From IMG/VR virus record IMGVR_UViG_3300040801_002714, positions 1 to 20,435 of that record: a stretch of 20,435 nt of DNA. One strand, written 5' to 3'. A program made the position numbers and the translations under genes. The DNA is from a virus. Below the pieces are notes generated by a model. That model searched no databases. It was not told where the DNA came from and worked only from the letters and a program-made list of their open reading frames with translations. Below are positions 11,521 through 17,938 of the stretch, piece by piece (position 1 is the stretch's first letter; each line of letters begins with the position of its first letter).

Positions 11521-12607
11521 CTGGGAACTCCAGGAGCTTCGCAACCATCTTAGTTGCAGTAAAATATTTTTCTAGCAGTCTCTTTTCTAGATCTGCTTGT
11601 GTTGACATTTCTGCTTCCATAATAAGTCGAATTCGGTCAATTAGCTTGTCTTTGTGCTTGACGTAGTTATTCCAGTTAGCTGTCCATACGCCAGGGTACT
11701 TATATTGCTCTGGGTACATCTCTGTGTAGCTCAGTCTGTCAGGTACCAACGGGAACACATCAAGTATTGCGCCTTCGTACGGGCTAATGCCCAGTGTCTC
11801 TTGCAGGTTCGCACTAAACATCAGTTTGCTTTTTGCCAGTAACTGATGATATTCGGACTTGCTTAGTTGCTGTTCCTGACAAACAACAAATTCATATTCG
11901 GGCAAGCTATCTCGCAAGTCATAAAAGATCTCAGGCTGCTTCTCTGGAGCAATACGATGCGGGAAGATAATGATATTTTCTTTTTCAGTGCCGTAGTACT
12001 GTCTTAGGGTTGCTGGCATGTAATCCATTGGCCAGCCTGTTCTTAATATCTTTTGCTGCTTATCAGAATCTGGTAATCCCCAGTCTCCGCCAAATACTAC
12101 GCTATCAAACAGCCCCATGTGAAAGTTTGTAGCAAACCAATTGTAGTCGCTAGCATGAAAGAAAGAGCGCTCTGCATTGTATGTCCAGCGCTTGTCTTTG
12201 ATTAGTCTGCCTAGAAAATCTTGTGGATCATAGCTTCCGGCGTGCCACATGCTGTGTATCTCTACAGGAATCTGTAACAGTTCACTCATGTACTTTAACT
12301 GTATGATACCGGGATGCCATGCGTCTGTGAACAAGAACTTATCGCCCGGCTGTATCTCCCCTGAGAAACGCTTTGCGATATCATTCATCTGTGTGTTCTT
12401 GTAAATATTGGTTTGTTGAAAGTTCAAGAACGCACCAGGAGTAGCTTCAATAGATTCTTCGCCCCCACTGATATTGATAACCTCGACATCGACGCCTGCT
12501 AGTTGTGCTTCTCTCTGTAGCATGTTCGGCACATAAGTTTTCCACTCACACGTATAGCGAGTAGGCACAGACTCGAGGTCTACAACATAGATTCTATTCT
12601 TGCTCAT
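11510..12607 (-). CDS. GT-B glycosyltransferase (GT4-like)
   Basis: The 365-residue protein has a two-Rossmann layout. The C-terminal half contains IIIFPHRIAPEKQPEIF (about residues 212-228), the usual strand and phosphate-binding turn of GT4 enzymes, and SANLQETLGISPYEGAILDV (265-284), which includes a perfect E-x7-E motif (Glu270, Glu278) of retaining glycosyltransferases. The N-terminal acceptor half is not recognised (LFTDAWHPGIIQLKYMSEL, SMWHAGSYDPQDFLGR). No signal peptide is present. In phages such enzymes may sugar-modify DNA or virions, or alter host surface glycans. The substrate cannot be read, and this gene is clearly different from the agt-type enzyme at 14385-15386. AGGAAAG precedes the ATG. 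Confidence 0.82.
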   Translation of the reverse strand: MSKNRIYVVDLESVPTRYTCEWKTYVPNMLQREAQLAGVDVEVINISGGEESIEATPGAFLNFQQTNIYKNTQMNDIAKRFSGEIQPGDKFLFTDAWHPGIIQLKYMSELLQIPVEIHSMWHAGSYDPQDFLGRLIKDKRWTYNAERSFFHASDYNWFATNFHMGLFDSVVFGGDWGLPDSDKQQKILRTGWPMDYMPATLRQYYGTEKENIIIFPHRIAPEKQPEIFYDLRDSLPEYEFVVCQEQQLSKSEYHQLLAKSKLMFSANLQETLGISPYEGAILDVFPLVPDRLSYTEMYPEQYKYPGVWTANWNNYVKHKDKLIDRIRLIMEAEMSTQADLEKRLLEKYFTATKMVAKLLEFPDDK

Positions 12608-12866
12608 TGCTTTCCTGTTCTTGGCTCAGTACTAGCTTTTCGATAAGTTTGTATTCGTCGTAAGCGTTTTTGAGAGATTGGTATTTTTTGAGCATTTCTG
12701 GATCTGGGTCACTCAGTATACCAATCATCTGTTCTATCTTATCTAATCTTTCGTGGACTTGTTCGAAGTGAAAATCAGCTTCATACTTTGTGTATGCATC
12801 TGTGCTCATAAACACATTATTGTCACCACCCCACATCACGCCTCTATAAGGATCTGGATTGCTCAT
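12594..12866 (-). CDS. conserved phage hypothetical protein, 90 aa, coiled coil
   Basis: From memory, proteins starting with NPDPYRGVMWGGDNNVFMS are a conserved unknown family in marine T4-like phages. The middle (EADFHFEQVHERLDKIEQMI, about residues 29-48) and the end (YQSLKNAYDEYKLIEKLVLS) are long helices with heptad spacing, likely an oligomeric coiled coil. A late-stage scaffold or accessory role is possible. GGAAGA lies before the ATG (12864-12866), which overlaps the deformylase stop by 4 bases. Its end overlaps the glycosyltransferase start by 14 bases. Confidence 0.78.
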   Translation of the reverse strand: MSNPDPYRGVMWGGDNNVFMSTDAYTKYEADFHFEQVHERLDKIEQMIGILSDPDPEMLKKYQSLKNAYDEYKLIEKLVLSQEQESNEQE

Positions 12867-13396
12867 TCTAGATTATTCTTCCTTTTCCATTTTTTAAGTT
12901 TTTTAAATTTAGCAGCATGAACACGTTTGGCTGTAGGACTTAGTCGGTCGTAAAAAGTAATGCCGTGAAGGTGATCTATTTCGTGCTGAAGGCAAACTGC
13001 ATCAATACCGTCTGCAACTACAGTAAACGTTTCTCCGTTTTTGTGCTCGGCTTCTACTACAACTGAATCAAAACGCTTTACGTTGACGAATACACCCGGA
13101 AAACTTAGGCAACCTTCTCGCTGCATACTTGTTTCTTCGCTGTGTTCTACAATACGAGGATTAACAAACTCTTTGCATAATGTACCTCCTTCTATAGACG
13201 TAGTGTCCATGACCAGTATAGGCATGATTAGTCCTACCTGATTAGCAGACAGTCCGATTCCTCGAGTCGCATACATTGTGTAAAACATGTCGTCGACTAT
13301 CTCCTCAATAGGAAGATAATCTGTTATGATTGTGTCGTATGTGTTTGCTTCTAGGCTCGTGTTAGGCCAAAATTTTAATTCTAGTTCTTTACCCAT
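12863..13396 (-). CDS. def: peptide deformylase
   Basis: Peptide deformylase removes the formyl group from the N-terminal methionine of new proteins. All three signature motifs are present: GIGLSANQVG (residues 46-55, motif 1, with Ser replacing the usual Ala), EGCLSFPG (94-101, motif 2 with metal-ligand Cys96) and QHEIDHLHG (137-145, motif 3 with ligands His138 and His142 and catalytic Glu139). The length of 177 is close to bacterial enzymes, and a lysine-rich tail (KFKKLKKWKRKNNLE) is present. Marine phages are known to carry this gene, and it is thought to boost processing of phage or photosystem proteins. Together with the bL12-like gene it hints at translation-level takeover. The ribosome binding site is weak. 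Confidence 0.95.
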   Translation of the reverse strand: MGKELELKFWPNTSLEANTYDTIITDYLPIEEIVDDMFYTMYATRGIGLSANQVGLIMPILVMDTTSIEGGTLCKEFVNPRIVEHSEETSMQREGCLSFPGVFVNVKRFDSVVVEAEHKNGETFTVVADGIDAVCLQHEIDHLHGITFYDRLSPTAKRVHAAKFKKLKKWKRKNNLE

Positions 13397-13592
13397 TCTT
13401 ATAATAGTGCGTTACGTCCCAATCCATCTCGTTAAATTCTGGACCGCTAGCTCCGCCTACTCTCCATGTACAATCTTCTTCTTCAACTCGTGTTAAGAGT
13501 ACTTCTTTTGTTTCGCCACTAGTGAAACTACGAATACGGCACAGGTATTCCCCGCTTGGCGGCATGTTACCTACGTCTATGTCTGTCCACAT
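13389..13592 (-). CDS. small DUF551-like protein, 67 aa
   Basis: The sequence pattern W-T-D-I near the start, PPSGEYLCRI, and the closing DWDVTHYY recall the small DUF551 proteins of phages and prophages, whose typical end is a DVTHWM-type motif. No function is known for that family. The start is taken at ATG 13590-13592, with AGGAG 10 bases upstream; an upstream TTG at 13619 would give a longer overlap. The gene overlaps the zinc-ribbon gene by 26 bases and the deformylase by 8. The family match is by eye and tentative. Confidence 0.6.
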   Translation of the reverse strand: MWTDIDVGNMPPSGEYLCRIRSFTSGETKEVLLTRVEEEDCTWRVGGASGPEFNEMDWDVTHYYKNG

Positions 13593-13749
13593 TGTTCCAG
13601 TACTCCTGGCTGCGCCCAACTGTATGACCGGTGCTAGTGTCTACGACTGTGAAGCCTTTGGAGATGTAGTCACATTCGTTGCACCCTTCCCAGAGATTGT
13701 CGTCCCAGAGGTTTGTGTTTCCGCATTTTGGGCATCTTGGTTTAGACAT
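13567..13749 (-). CDS. small zinc-ribbon protein, 60 aa
   Basis: Two C-x2-C knuckles, CPKC (residues 6-9) and CNEC (23-26), with aromatic residues between, form a classical zinc ribbon. The basic C-terminus (YWNNVDRHRRR) would help nucleic-acid or protein contact. The ATG at 13747-13749 has AGGAG 8 bases upstream. Zinc ribbons of this size in phages may be transcription or replication accessories or simply protein-interaction modules. Its first two thirds overlap a second, out-of-frame gene (13641-13862) on the same strand. Confidence 0.75.
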   Translation of the reverse strand: MSKPRCPKCGNTNLWDDNLWEGCNECDYISKGFTVVDTSTGHTVGRSQEYWNNVDRHRRR

Positions 13750-13862
13750 TTCTCAAGCTCCTCGGCTTTTGCAAATAGTTCACAGTCGTGCCTTCTTTTA
13801 GCACGATGCTTCATGTTTATGACGTCGAGTCTAGTCTTCGTATCTTTCGATTCTTGCGCCAT
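13641..13862 (-). CDS. possible 73-aa protein overlapping the zinc-ribbon gene
   Basis: The frame starts at ATG 13860-13862 with GAGGATAA just upstream and runs 109 bases into the zinc-ribbon gene in a different frame. The first 45 residues are convincing (basic and helical, NMKHRAKRRHDCELFAKAEE). The last 28 (TQTSGTTISGKGATNVTTSP) are low-complexity and could be either a real tail or a read-through shadow of the overlapping gene. Bases 13750-13830 belong to no other gene, which argues for a real product. The family is not recognised. Confidence 0.5.
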   Translation of the reverse strand: MAQESKDTKTRLDVINMKHRAKRRHDCELFAKAEELEKCLNQDAQNAETQTSGTTISGKGATNVTTSPKASQS

Positions 13863-14187
13863 TTTCGTTATCCTCGCTCACCGACACAACATAGTCACGG
13901 AACGGATATTCTTCTTCTAGATAATCGAGCAGCTCTTCTGCTAGCATCTCGCAACTCTTATCATCTAGCTCAAGTGTTCCTTTTTCGTACAGACCTTCAA
14001 GCTCGCGTTTAAGCATTATAAACTCAATATCTCTGTCGTTGTGTGTAACAGTCACTTCAACACGAAAGTGAAAAATGTGTCTATGCGGGTGTGCAAGAAA
14101 GCCCACTGCAGGCGGAGCATCCGGATACTGATGAATACCTTCTTTCTGAAATGTTACCCAAATCCACTTCTTATCGTTATCACTCAT
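13831..14187 (-). CDS. T-fold protein candidate, QueD/6-pyruvoyl-tetrahydropterin-synthase-like
   Basis: The 118-residue protein has the order of elements of QueD/PTPS enzymes: a histidine cluster running into a strand (HPHRHIFHFRVEVTV, residues 33-47, resembling LHGHSYRVEVEV), an F/L-rich helix (IEFIMLKRELEGLY, in the place of the DFGDLK-type region), SCEMLAEELLDYL (like the SAENLARWIF helix) and a final SEDNENGARIE (like WETPTSGAEY). His33, 35, 37 and 40 could bind zinc, but the catalytic cysteine of QueD just before the HGH is not seen, so activity may differ. QueD makes the substrate of QueE, which this phage encodes. The assignment is a motif-level guess; a family of related phage proteins is known to me only as unnamed. 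Confidence 0.5.
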   Translation of the reverse strand: MSDNDKKWIWVTFQKEGIHQYPDAPPAVGFLAHPHRHIFHFRVEVTVTHNDRDIEFIMLKRELEGLYEKGTLELDDKSCEMLAEELLDYLEEEYPFRDYVVSVSEDNENGARIERYED

Positions 14188-14392
14188 ATTCTTCCCTTAA
14201 AGCTTTTAGCAGTTTGTCACTCATTTCGAATCTAATCTTTTCTCTATTTATGTGGTCATTAACCGACACCACGTTTGTTTTCACAGACGCTACGCCCTTG
14301 ATCATTCTAATTGCATCGAGAACAGCTTCTACGTCGTCGTCTCGATAATCTTTATCGAGCGTTACTACAATGCCACTTACACGATCAGTCAT
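14180..14392 (-). CDS. conserved phage hypothetical protein, ferredoxin-like fold candidate, 70 aa
   Basis: From memory this family, with the block IVVTLDKDYRDDDVEAVLDA and IRMIKGVASV (about residues 8-37), is common and uncharacterised in T4-like marine phages. The strand-helix-strand order and VASV after a glycine recall a heavy-metal-associated or ACT-like ferredoxin fold, though the CXXC of metal chaperones is lacking. The ATG at 14390-14392 overlaps the end of the glycosyltransferase by 8 bases, and its stop overlaps the T-fold gene by 8. A candidate late box lies within it. Function is unknown. Confidence 0.72.
   Translation of the reverse strand: MTDRVSGIVVTLDKDYRDDDVEAVLDAIRMIKGVASVKTNVVSVNDHINREKIRFEMSDKLLKALREEYE
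14245..14252 (-). promoter_or_regulatory. possible late promoter box (CATAAATA), weak
   Basis: The minus strand reads CATAAATA, fitting NATAAATA. It lies inside a coding sequence and 57 bases before the T-fold gene's ATG, farther than the 30-34 bases at the other three boxes. It may be chance; it is listed so that it can be tested. Confidence 0.25.
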
Positions 14393-15386
14393 AATTCACC
14401 TTTGTGTTATTTAGGAACTGTGTTGCACAGTTATCCCAGGACCATATTTCGCTATACTTATGAACTAATCCTCTGGGCAACAGTATAGCACGATTCACGG
14501 CGTCCTGTAAATCTTCACTTAGGACTCCAGTGAGGTTTGGTTCTACAACATCAATCGGTCCTTGCACCGGATATGCTGCAACAGGCGTACCACAACTCAT
14601 TGCTTCAATCATTACTAGTCCGAATGTGTCTGTCTTGCTAGGAAACACAAAACACTTGGCGCCAGCAAATGCGTCAACTAGCTCTTGTCCTTTGAGCGCG
14701 CCACGAAACTGCAAGTCGTTTCTGTGTCCGTGTTCTTTGCGATACTGTTCTAGCATAGGACCATCGCCTACTACCACTTTGTAGCCGTCTAGTGCAAAGA
14801 AGTCTTCTAGGTTCTTTTCGATACTGACTCTTCCTACATACAGTAAATAGTTGCCTGGTTGTTCTTTGAATTGAAATTGCTCTCGGTCAACACCCCGTGT
14901 CCATGTTCTCACATTCACAAGTCGATTTGTTACCAACTTGAACATCATCTCATCTGTGGGAACTAATATGGCACTGCTTTTTCGATGAACCCATCTCATC
15001 CAATGCCATGTAAGCCATTCGGGCACATGGAACATTGCTTTTAGATACTGTGGCCAGTCTGTGTGGTATCCTGTAGTAAACTTTTTGTTTAGACTAATAC
15101 AGGCCTTCTTTGCGCGATAACCTACAGAACCCTCTGGGGTTGCGATGTGTACTATATTTGCCCACGCAATGTCGCCGTAGTATTTTTCTTTTGGTACCCA
15201 GGTGAACTTTACTTCGGGGTACGGAGTAGGAATAGAGAAACGGCCATGTTCGGGTGTTATCATCCGAACTTCGTGACCTTGTTTTTCTAGTGTCTTTGTG
15301 AGATTAGTTAGCGTAGTGACTACGCCGTTGACCTGTGGTTCCCAGGCATCACTTATTATTAGAATTTTTAGACCAGTGGATGACAC
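14385..15386 (-). CDS. agt: agt-type glycosyltransferase (GT4; predicted diacylglycerol glycosyltransferase)
   Basis: This 333-residue GT-B enzyme carries the N-terminal PQVNGVVTT (residues 17-25) typical of Agt, SQD2 and MgtA relatives. It also has the phosphate-binding strand YVGRVSIEKNLEDF (183-196), the substrate segment VVGDGPMLEQYRKEH, and TDTFGLVMIEAMSCGTPVAA (252-271), where Asp253 replaces the first Glu of E-x7-E, as in Agt/SQD2. The end WSWDNCATQFL (315-325) resembles the Agt C-terminus. Bacterial Agt makes glycosyl-diacylglycerols from diacylglycerol and UDP-sugars. The gene overlaps plcP by 38 bases, the gene pair known from phosphate-starvation lipid remodelling. The start is GTG (15384-15386) with GGGGAG 6 bases upstream. 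A GDP-mannose-using relative is the main alternative. The symbol here is not the T4 alpha-glucosyltransferase. Confidence 0.8.
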   Translation of the reverse strand: MSSTGLKILIISDAWEPQVNGVVTTLTNLTKTLEKQGHEVRMITPEHGRFSIPTPYPEVKFTWVPKEKYYGDIAWANIVHIATPEGSVGYRAKKACISLNKKFTTGYHTDWPQYLKAMFHVPEWLTWHWMRWVHRKSSAILVPTDEMMFKLVTNRLVNVRTWTRGVDREQFQFKEQPGNYLLYVGRVSIEKNLEDFFALDGYKVVVGDGPMLEQYRKEHGHRNDLQFRGALKGQELVDAFAGAKCFVFPSKTDTFGLVMIEAMSCGTPVAAYPVQGPIDVVEPNLTGVLSEDLQDAVNRAILLPRGLVHKYSEIWSWDNCATQFLNNTKVNYD

Positions 15387-16110
15387 GAAACTCCCCTTTG
15401 TGTGTCTCTACAACTGCTGTGCAATTCTCAACCCAGTCACCTGTGTTGATGTATTCCACATCGTCGTATACTGTCATTTGTGGATGATGAATATGTCCAC
15501 AGATTACCCCATCGTAATCGTTCTTGCGAGCATAGTCTGCTAATTGTTCTTCGAACTTGTTGATAAAGTTCACTGCTCGCTTTGTGCGATCTTTTAGGTA
15601 TTTACTTAGGCTCCAGTATTCCATGCCGAACATTTTTCTTATTGCGTTCAGCTTAGTATTGGCCCAGATTAATATCTCGTATGCTTTGTCGCCTAGGTGC
15701 ATGATCCACTTTAGGTCGGCTCGCATGAGGTTATCGAACATATCGCCGTGCACTACAAGATATCGTTTTCCTGACAGTGAAACATAATCTTGTCTATTCG
15801 ACACACTGATATTTCCAAAGCTAATCTCATCGCGAATGTACTGTCGCAGTGCTTCGTCGTGATTGCCGACTACATATTCGACTTGGGTGCCTTTGTTTGA
15901 TTTGCGAAGAACACAGCGTATGATTTCGGTATGGCGTTCCGGCCAATACACTCCCTTCTGCATACGCCAGCCATCAATTATGTCACCTACGAGATAAAGA
16001 TTGTCGCAGGTATTGTTTTTTAAAAAATCCAGTAGCTGCTCGTCTCGGCATCCTCTAGTACCCAAGTGAGTATCGCTAATAAAGATGCTACGATAGTCTG
16101 TCTTTTTCAT
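15349..16110 (-). CDS. plcP: PlcP-type phospholipase C (calcineurin-like metallophosphoesterase)
   Basis: The 253-residue protein has all metal-ligand motifs of the calcineurin-like fold: SDTH (residues 12-15), GDIIDGW (42-48), GNHD (82-85), HGD (121-123) and CGHIHH (204-209). The signature stretches SIFISDTHLGTRGC and NTGDWVENCTAVVE, and the WSLSKYLK helix, match the PlcP group often labelled UDP-2,3-diacylglucosamine hydrolase-like. In marine bacteria PlcP cleaves head groups from phospholipids, releasing phosphate and leaving diacylglycerol for Agt to glycosylate. The overlapping downstream glycosyltransferase strongly favours PlcP over the LpxH of lipid A synthesis. It has no signal peptide, as expected for an enzyme on the inner membrane's cytoplasmic face. 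Its ribosome binding site is weak. Confidence 0.85.
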   Translation of the reverse strand: MKKTDYRSIFISDTHLGTRGCRDEQLLDFLKNNTCDNLYLVGDIIDGWRMQKGVYWPERHTEIIRCVLRKSNKGTQVEYVVGNHDEALRQYIRDEISFGNISVSNRQDYVSLSGKRYLVVHGDMFDNLMRADLKWIMHLGDKAYEILIWANTKLNAIRKMFGMEYWSLSKYLKDRTKRAVNFINKFEEQLADYARKNDYDGVICGHIHHPQMTVYDDVEYINTGDWVENCTAVVETHKGEFRVIHWSKNSNNK

Positions 16111-16130
16111 TCGGTTTGGCTCACATTCAA

Positions 16131-16508
16131 TTAAGGCCGGCGGCGTCGGACCGGAGGAGGAGTTGGTGCACCTGTTGGTTTTCTGTTGGCATAAGATCTT
16201 GCAGTTCTTTGCTTTTCTCTAATGTCGTTTGGATCCGGTTCTCGAAGTGCACGAATCACCACATCCTCTTCACGGCAATAATCAGGCCGGCCAATTTTGA
16301 TTTCGTATCCACCTGCCATCAGTGGAGCCGTTGGATGCTCATATACACACATTCTTCTCCCAACATATTCGAGCCAGTGCTTTCTATGCAGCCCAAGATC
16401 TTCGTCGTATATGCGAACTGGATACCAAGCAAACCATCGGTGCCAGCGGCATACACGACTTACTTTTATATCGAATTTCTCTTGTGCTGTAGGACTCACC
16501 CAATCCAT
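16131..16508 (-). CDS. WFAW-motif family protein A, 125 aa
   Basis: First (leftmost) of four tandem paralogues. It contains WHRWFAWYPVRIYDED (residues 22-37), then HWLEYVGRRMCVYE (44-57), EEDVVIRALREPDPND, and a basic, proline-rich tail (PTPPPVRRRRP). The start at ATG 16506-16508 is chosen because it aligns exactly with the start of paralogue B (MRWVSPSSKQKF against MDWVSPTAQEKF). A GTG at 16559 would run 50 bases into B. The gene follows B by a single base. Conserved aromatic residues suggest a small beta-barrel-like fold. I think such motifs recur in marine phage unknowns. Function is not known. Confidence 0.75.
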   Translation of the reverse strand: MDWVSPTAQEKFDIKVSRVCRWHRWFAWYPVRIYDEDLGLHRKHWLEYVGRRMCVYEHPTAPLMAGGYEIKIGRPDYCREEDVVIRALREPDPNDIREKQRTARSYANRKPTGAPTPPPVRRRRP

Positions 16509-16509
16509 C

Positions 16510-16893
16510 TCATTGCGGTGGTTCGTAAATGCCTTCTGCTTCGGCAATCTCAGGATCACCCTTTGTGTCGTTTGGCCTTTCCCATTCGCCCTTTATTTGT
16601 GCTTTTCGCGCATCGTTGATTTCCGGTTCTCTTAGAGCTCTTACTACAACGTCTTCCTCGAAGCAGTATTCGACGTGACCAAGATATTGACGGTTAGTGT
16701 TCAATGAATATTCACCATAGCGGTGATACACAGTTTTTCGCCGGCCCACATTTTCGAGCCAGCACTTTTTGAAAAATTTGATTTCCGGATCATAGATGCG
16801 GACTGGATACCAAGCAAACCATCGGTGCCACCGAGCTTGTTTTTGTGCTTTAATCCAAAACTTTTGCTTGCTGCTAGGACTCACCCACCTCAT
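16510..16893 (-). CDS. WFAW-motif family protein B, 127 aa
   Basis: This is the closest paralogue of protein A. Both start WVSP, share WHRWFAWYPVRIYD (residues 22-35), a CWLENVGRR/HWLEYVGRR block and EEDVV-x-RALREP, and differ in their tails; here the tail is acidic (EIAEAEGIYEPPQ). The ATG at 16891-16893 overlaps the upstream stop as ATGA, and a GGGGGAG site stands just before it. High similarity of adjacent copies points to tandem duplication and divergence within the phage genome. Function is unknown. Confidence 0.78.
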   Translation of the reverse strand: MRWVSPSSKQKFWIKAQKQARWHRWFAWYPVRIYDPEIKFFKKCWLENVGRRKTVYHRYGEYSLNTNRQYLGHVEYCFEEDVVVRALREPEINDARKAQIKGEWERPNDTKGDPEIAEAEGIYEPPQ

Positions 16894-17096
16894 CTCCCCC
16901 TAAGCTCCGTGACTAGTGCATCGTGCAAGAAGTAGTACTGCCACACCCAGTCTCCGTAAAACTGCGCATCGTGTGAATCCGCAACTCGACGTCTGGCTAC
17001 ACCGCGCAGCCAAATCATTTTGTGATATTCAACGTGCGGGTCCCAAACCCAAACAGGGCGCCATGCAAACCAAGGCTTCCACTGTGACACGACCAT
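16890..17096 (-). CDS. WFAW-motif family protein C, short form, 68 aa
   Basis: The short paralogue has QWKPWFAWRPVWVWDPH (residues 5-21), then IWLRGVARRRVAD (28-40), and ends after the aromatic WVWQYYFLHDALVTELRGR. It therefore keeps only the motif core and lacks the extended tail of A and B. The stop overlaps B's start as ATGA. The ATG at 17094-17096 has no clear ribosome binding site, so it may depend on coupling with the upstream gene. Function is unknown. Confidence 0.72.
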   Translation of the reverse strand: MVVSQWKPWFAWRPVWVWDPHVEYHKMIWLRGVARRRVADSHDAQFYGDWVWQYYFLHDALVTELRGR

Positions 17097-17101
17097 ACTA
17101 G

Positions 17102-17371
17102 TTATGCGTTGCCGACCAGGCGATCTGCTACAACATCACCAGTGTCACGATATTCGGTGAACCGATGATTATAGAACAATCCGTCTTTGTAAAGACGCTG
17201 CTGAACAGTGCGACGAACGACGCCTACACAAAAGCGCCAGCTTTTGGTACCGTCAGACTGAACGAGTTGCACAGGATGCCAGGCCCACCACTTTGACCAG
17301 AGACTGGTCTTTTCTTCGTAGATGCCATATCCGTCTTCGTTCATTTCCATTTTTGCATCTGTTCCGTCCAT
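17102..17371 (-). CDS. WFAW-motif family protein D, 89 aa
   Basis: This is the most diverged paralogue. It has an acidic N-terminal extension (KMEMNEDGYGIYEEK), then LWSKWWAWHPVQLVQ (residues 24-38), SWRFCVGVVRRTVQQR (46-61) and the ending TGDVVADRLVGNA, which corresponds to EEDVVIRAL in A and B. The motif order tryptophan core, W-x(3-4)-V-x-RR, V-V-x-R/L is common to all four. The ATG at 17369-17371 follows GAGG and lies three bases after the upstream stop. Function is unknown. Confidence 0.72.
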   Translation of the reverse strand: MDGTDAKMEMNEDGYGIYEEKTSLWSKWWAWHPVQLVQSDGTKSWRFCVGVVRRTVQQRLYKDGLFYNHRFTEYRDTGDVVADRLVGNA

Positions 17372-17374
17372 TGC

Positions 17375-17938
17375 TTAATCCTCTTTAGGCTTGTTACGGC
17401 GAATTTTACGTAAAGCTTTAATATCACTGTCACGCATAATAACTTCGTCGTTGCCGTAGTCAACCCAGGGAGTAAAGCGATTTCTGTCCAGCAAATCGTG
17501 CTGTGGAATACACCACACACCTGTGTTAGTGCCTTGGAAATCAGTATCGTCTACTTTTAGTACTAGATTCTTACTAAAGGTTTCGACGTAAGGCACAATG
17601 CAACTTACCATCGGAATAAAGTGGGGGTGCGCTGCATACTTGCCAGGCAATGTGTCTACCACAAACTGCTGAGCGCTTGCAGGATAGTCCAGTGTTACCC
17701 AGAAGCCTTCATCCAACAGAGCAGGAACAATCTCTGCCCATAGCTTGTTATTCTGAAAACTTCTATTAGCACCTAGATAAATGTGTGGACAGTTGTGTTC
17801 TCTTGCGAGATCAATCATTTGTTGAATACCACGAACACCTACAACAAAAAGTGTCTTCTTGCTAAATGCAGCACTGGTTTCGACTTCTGGTCCTACAAAG
17901 TACACAGCATCATCGTGGTCTTGTCTCTCGATAGTCAT
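17375..17938 (-). CDS. conserved phage hypothetical protein, 187 aa, downstream of dpdA
   Basis: From memory this belongs to an uncharacterised family in marine T4-like phages. Blocks are AVYFVGPEVE (about residues 11-20), KTLFVVGVRGIQQMIDLARE (28-47), HIYLGANRSFQNNKLW (52-67), GFWVTLDYPASAQQFVVD (78-95) and a C-terminal DDTDFQGTNTGVWCIPQHDL (129-148). The alternating strands and helices look Rossmann-like, and the two cysteines fall in strand-end positions. It is linked to dpdA through the 66-residue gene by ATGA and 14-base overlaps, so a shared role in DNA modification is plausible but unproved. AAAGGA precedes the ATG. Confidence 0.8.
   Translation of the reverse strand: MTIERQDHDDAVYFVGPEVETSAAFSKKTLFVVGVRGIQQMIDLAREHNCPHIYLGANRSFQNNKLWAEIVPALLDEGFWVTLDYPASAQQFVVDTLPGKYAAHPHFIPMVSCIVPYVETFSKNLVLKVDDTDFQGTNTGVWCIPQHDLLDRNRFTPWVDYGNDEVIMRDSDIKALRKIRRNKPKED

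Noticed and set aside
15349-16110. LpxH (lipid A synthesis) as the identity of the phosphoesterase
   Set aside because: The NTGDWVENCTAVVE and WSLSKYLK signatures and the overlapping Agt-type gene favour PlcP; lipid A synthesis genes are not otherwise seen.
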